A stretch of 7,299 nucleotides of DNA from an uncultured Oscillospiraceae bacterium (lineage in GTDB: Bacteria > Bacillota > Clostridia > Oscillospirales > Acutalibacteraceae): positions 1 to 7,299 of the forward strand of contig URDW01000105.1 of NCBI GenBank assembly GCA_900546735.1, given 5' to 3'. A program made the position numbers and the translations under genes. Each line of letters opens with the position of its first letter. Positions within the stretch are counted from its first letter, which is position 1. The notes beneath the pieces were generated by a model, which saw nothing but the letters and a program-made list of their open reading frames with translations, searched no databases and had not been told where the DNA came from. This document shows, piece after piece, positions 4,798 to 7,299 of this stretch.

Positions 4798-5892
4798 ATG
4801 GAATACCGCAAACTGCCGAAAGGCGATGAAAAAATCAGCGTATTCGGACTGGGCAGCAGTTCGCTCGGCCCGGCCGGTGCAAAAGAGACCGAAGCCACCA
4901 TCACCATGGCACTTGAAAACGGCATCAATTACTTTGACATGGCCGCCGGCGACGCCTCGCCGTTTGCCGCCTATGGCCGCGCTGTGGCCGGTGCGCGTGA
5001 AAAAGTTTTCTTCCAGGTGCATTTCGGCGCCGACTACCGCAGCGGCAAATACGGCTGGACGCTGGAGCCGGACGAGATCAAGCGTTCTGTGGACTGGCAG
5101 CTGAAAATGCTGCAAACCGACTACATCGACTTTGGCTTTATTCACTGCATCGATGAAGAGGAAGATCTGCAGGCCGTGCTGAACGGCGGTATTTTGGACT
5201 ACATAAAAGAACTGCAAAAAAGCGGCGCCGTGCACCGCATCGGCATGTCGTCGCACACGCCGGAAATCGTGGAAAAAATGCTGGACACCGGCCTGCTCGA
5301 CATGGTGATGTTCAGCATCAACCCGGCCTACGACTACAGCCGCGGCGACTACGGCATTGGCGCCACGGCCCGGCGGCGCGCACTTTACCGCCGCTGCAGC
5401 GCAGAAGGCGTCGGCATTTCCGTTATGAAAGCTTTTGCCGGCGGCCAGCTGCTGGACGCGAAGACTTCGCCGTTCGGCAAAGCGCTGAGCGAATACCAGT
5501 GCCTGCAGTACGCACTGGACACGCCGGGCGTGCTGACCGTTTTGCCGGGCGTGCGAAACCGCGAGGATCTAAAACGGATTTTGGGCTTTTTTGACGCGCC
5601 GGCGGCTGACAAAGATTACTCTGTTTTGGCCGAATTTGAACCGGCAAAGGCCGACGGCGTGTGCGTGTACTGCAACCACTGCGCACCGTGCCCGGCCGGG
5701 CTCGACATTGGGCTTATCAACAAATATTTTGACCTGGCAAACGCCGGTGACACGCTGGCCAAGGACCACTACCTGCACCTGACAAAGCAGGCCGGCAACT
5801 GCATCGGCTGCGGCCACTGCGACCGGCGCTGTCCGTTTCATGTGCACCAGTCGGCGCGCATGCAAAAGATTTGCGCATATTTCGGCCGATAA
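4798..5892 (+). CDS. Aldo/keto reductase-like protein with ferredoxin domain and altered catalytic tetrad
   Basis: This 364-residue paralogue of the preceding gene also has a barrel (about 1-285) and a double cluster domain. Asp47 (YFDMA) and His116 (GFIHCID) of the tetrad are present. The lysine position is occupied by His75 in FQVHFG, and the tyrosine segment is rearranged (MAAGDASPFAAYGRA, with Tyr59 displaced). Classical reductase chemistry may thus be lost or changed. The first cluster motif is C289, C292, C295, C298 with spacing 2-2-2 followed by proline, shorter than usual; the second, C335, C338, C341, C345, is normal. AAAGGA (4786-4791) lies 6 bases before the ATG, and only 28 bases separate it from the gene before, so both are cotranscribed. 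It may act as an electron-transfer or substrate-binding partner of the first reductase, or catalyse a different reaction. Identity of the fold is secure; activity is open. Confidence 0.88.
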   Translation: MEYRKLPKGDEKISVFGLGSSSLGPAGAKETEATITMALENGINYFDMAAGDASPFAAYGRAVAGAREKVFFQVHFGADYRSGKYGWTLEPDEIKRSVDWQLKMLQTDYIDFGFIHCIDEEEDLQAVLNGGILDYIKELQKSGAVHRIGMSSHTPEIVEKMLDTGLLDMVMFSINPAYDYSRGDYGIGATARRRALYRRCSAEGVGISVMKAFAGGQLLDAKTSPFGKALSEYQCLQYALDTPGVLTVLPGVRNREDLKRILGFFDAPAADKDYSVLAEFEPAKADGVCVYCNHCAPCPAGLDIGLINKYFDLANAGDTLAKDHYLHLTKQAGNCIGCGHCDRRCPFHVHQSARMQKICAYFGR

Positions 5893-5910
5893 AACGCAAG
5901 AGGTGACCAA

Positions 5911-6516
5911 ATGAAGAAAGAAACGATCAAAAAAGACAAGAAAACGACTGTAAAAGACATGACCAAAAACCTGACCCTGTCGGCCATGTTTCTGGCGCTG
6001 GGGCTGGTGCTGCCGCTTTTGACCGGCCAGATCCCGCAGATCGGCAACATGCTGCTGCCGATGCACCTGCCGGTGTTTTTGTGCGGCCTGATCTGCGGCT
6101 GGCAGTACGGCGGCGTGATCGGCTTTGTCACGCCGCTTCTGCGCTACGTTATTTTCGGCATGCCGGTGCTTTACCCGACCGGGCTGGCCATGTCGCTGGA
6201 GCTGATGACTTACGGCATTGTAGCCGGGCTGCTTTACGCCATTTCCAAATGGCAGTGCGTGGTGGCGCTGTACCGCTGCCTGATCATTGCCATGCTGGCC
6301 GGGCGCGCCGTGTGGGGCGTGACCGAGGTGATTTTGCTTGGCCTTTCGGGCGACAGCTTTACCTGGCAGGCGTTTTTTGCCGGCGCGTTTTTAAACGCCG
6401 TTCCGGGCATCATTTTGCAGCTAATTTTGATCCCCGCCATTATGCTGGCGCTGCACCGCACCGGGCTTGTTCCGTTTAAACGCCACGACCCGAACCGGCA
6501 CAAATCGCATGTTTAA
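5911..6516 (+). CDS. ECF-type transporter S component (substrate-binding membrane protein)
   Basis: This 201-residue, very hydrophobic protein has a lysine-rich N-terminus (1-20) and about five to six membrane segments at roughly 21-40, 50-66, 68-84, 90-110, 119-145 and 155-182, with a basic tail. The pattern QIGNMLLPMHLPVFLCGLI (43-61) followed by a short loop and FVTPLLRYVIFGMP (72-85) is typical of S components of energy-coupling factor transporters. These bind a vitamin or another small molecule in the cytoplasmic membrane. The energising proteins EcfA, EcfA' and EcfT are not encoded here, so it would share a module encoded elsewhere (group II arrangement). AGGTG (5901-5905) lies 5 bases before the start, and 18 bases separate it from the second reductase. 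Its substrate is unknown; the neighbouring kinase and reductases suggest one that is further metabolised. Confidence 0.85.
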   Translation: MKKETIKKDKKTTVKDMTKNLTLSAMFLALGLVLPLLTGQIPQIGNMLLPMHLPVFLCGLICGWQYGGVIGFVTPLLRYVIFGMPVLYPTGLAMSLELMTYGIVAGLLYAISKWQCVVALYRCLIIAMLAGRAVWGVTEVILLGLSGDSFTWQAFFAGAFLNAVPGIILQLILIPAIMLALHRTGLVPFKRHDPNRHKSHV

Positions 6517-7108
6517 AGTGATCGAACAGGCGGCCGCGTGCATTTTAGAAACGCTGCGCACCGACTTTGCCGCCAAAACACCGCTGCGCATCGCCATAGA
6601 CGGGCGCTGCGCGGCCGGCAAGTCGCTTTTGGCCGAATGCCTGCAGGAAAAGACCGGCTGCACCGTGCTGCACATGGACGATTTTTACCTGCAGCCAAAT
6701 GCCCGCACAAAGGAGCGGCTGCAGGAGCCGGGCGGCAATGTGGACCGCGAGCGTTTTTGGCAAGAGGTGCTGCGGCCGCTTTGCCGAGGTGAGGCAGCCG
6801 CATACCTCCGCTGGGACTGCCGCAAGCAGCAGTTGGAACCGGCCGTGCCCATTGCCCCGGCGCCGCTGGTGGTGACCGAGGGCGCCTACAGCTGCCACCC
6901 GGACCTTTGGGGCGCCTATGACCTGCACATTTTTCTGACCGCCGGCCTGGAAACGCGGCTGGCGCGCATTGAAAAGCGCAACGGCCCCGAAGCGCTTACC
7001 GTTTTCAAAAGCAAGTGGATCCCGCTGGAAGAAGCCTACTTCAAGGCCTTTTCGATCGAAGAGCGCTGTGCGCTGAGGTTCTGTACCGATGCGCAAAAGG
7101 GAATTTAA
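6509..7108 (+). CDS. Uridine kinase-like P-loop kinase
   Basis: This 199-residue cytoplasmic protein belongs to the P-loop kinases related to uridine kinase and phosphoribulokinase. The Walker A loop is IDGRCAAGKS (30-39). It is followed by the acidic substrate segment HMDDFYL (55-61) and RERFWQEVL (80-88). A hydrophobic strand ends in VVTEGAYS (121-128), the Walker B-like part, and arginines at 150, 153 and 157 could form the lid. It probably transfers phosphate from ATP to a hydroxyl group. True uridine kinases are usually slightly longer, so the substrate may be a different nucleoside or vitamin-like alcohol. The start at 6509 overlaps the stop of the transporter gene by 8 bases, which implies coupled translation. 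An in-frame ATG at 6467 would overlap by 50 bases and add a stretch not expected for the family. It is the last gene of the operon. Confidence 0.85.
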   Translation: MFKVIEQAAACILETLRTDFAAKTPLRIAIDGRCAAGKSLLAECLQEKTGCTVLHMDDFYLQPNARTKERLQEPGGNVDRERFWQEVLRPLCRGEAAAYLRWDCRKQQLEPAVPIAPAPLVVTEGAYSCHPDLWGAYDLHIFLTAGLETRLARIEKRNGPEALTVFKSKWIPLEEAYFKAFSIEERCALRFCTDAQKGI

Positions 7109-7123
7109 TAAAAACACATAAAA

Positions 7124-7148
7124 ACAGCAGTGCGTATTGCACTGCTGT
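7124..7148. terminator. Perfect 10-bp hairpin behind the operon; T-run only on the minus strand
   Basis: ACAGCAGTGC (7124-7133) pairs perfectly with GCACTGCTGT (7139-7148) around a 5-base loop. It begins 16 bases after the kinase stop and is the obvious place for the operon to end. The plus strand shows no T-run after the stem. The minus strand does (complement of 7119-7123), so it is a better terminator for a leftward gene lying beyond the window. Confidence 0.6.
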
Positions 7149-7201
7149 CAGCGTGTCGAAAAAGGTATAACGGCAATAAAATATACAGTCCGACACGCTG
7201 A
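7148..7201. repeat. Perfect 11-bp inverted repeat with a 32-base AT-rich centre
   Basis: TCAGCGTGTCG (7148-7158) and CGACACGCTGA (7191-7201) are exact inverse complements. The centre is AT-rich and contains TATAA-like stretches. The left arm directly abuts, by one base, the end of the preceding hairpin, so the two structures are stacked. It could be a large stem-loop or a small repeat element; no gene is visible in it. Confidence 0.6.
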
Positions 7202-7299
7202 GAGGCTGCCAAAAAGGCGAGCTGGATTTTGTATTTTGCGAGGTGGTGCCGTACAGCGGTACTGCCCCCGAGCAAAAGACAAAAAGCGCAAAAACCGCA
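7202..7299. other. Non-coding end of the window
   Basis: No gene was recognised. An imperfect stem GGTGCCGTAC with GTACTGCCCC (about 7245-7268, 8 of 10 pairs) is visible, together with A-rich, GCGC-containing sequence at the right edge. A leftward gene or a repeated element could begin beyond the window. Confidence 0.35.

Noticed and set aside
4717..5256. Long minus-strand open frame opposite the second reductase
   Set aside because: Typical shadow frame of a GC-rich gene; rich in His, Val and Ala without domain signals.

Overview
The window looks like a chromosomal segment of an anaerobic gut Firmicute, most likely the Oscillospiraceae/Ruminococcaceae (Faecalibacterium or Subdoligranulum type). 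This is inferred from the GC-rich coding style of the core genes, strong GGAGG-type ribosome binding sites, ferredoxin-linked aldo/keto reductases, and mobile-element genes typical of clostridial conjugative transposons. The genus is not certain.

Region 1 (1-370) is the 3' end of aspS, closed by a clear intrinsic terminator. Region 2 (about 371-2945) is an AT-rich island that contrasts with the flanking GC-rich genes. On the plus strand it holds tnpV, a 59-residue helix-turn-helix protein, an XRE regulator with about six membrane segments, and a 56-residue zinc-ribbon (KTR) protein whose start codon overlaps the stop of the XRE gene. A strong terminator follows. On the minus strand at its right edge is an arginine/lysine-rich open frame that looks like the tail of a larger element gene. 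No recombinase, relaxase or transfer gene is present, so the island reads as the remnant of a Tn4451/Tn916-like element inserted or eroded behind aspS.

Region 3 (2951-3475) has a Mor-type DNA-binding protein on the minus strand. Upstream of it are about four degenerate 35-bp direct repeats, the outermost carrying a hairpin that reads as a minus-strand terminator.

Region 4 (3537-7108) is a tight four-gene plus-strand operon. Its promoter has a 19-bp spacer and dyad symmetry, the architecture of MerR-family controlled promoters. It encodes two aldo/keto reductase-ferredoxin fusion proteins, an ECF-transporter S component and a uridine-kinase-like P-loop protein. The second reductase lacks the usual catalytic lysine. 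One reading is uptake, phosphorylation and redox conversion of one small molecule, but the substrate cannot be read from the sequence. Region 5 (7109-7299) has no recognisable gene and holds two consecutive perfect inverted repeats.
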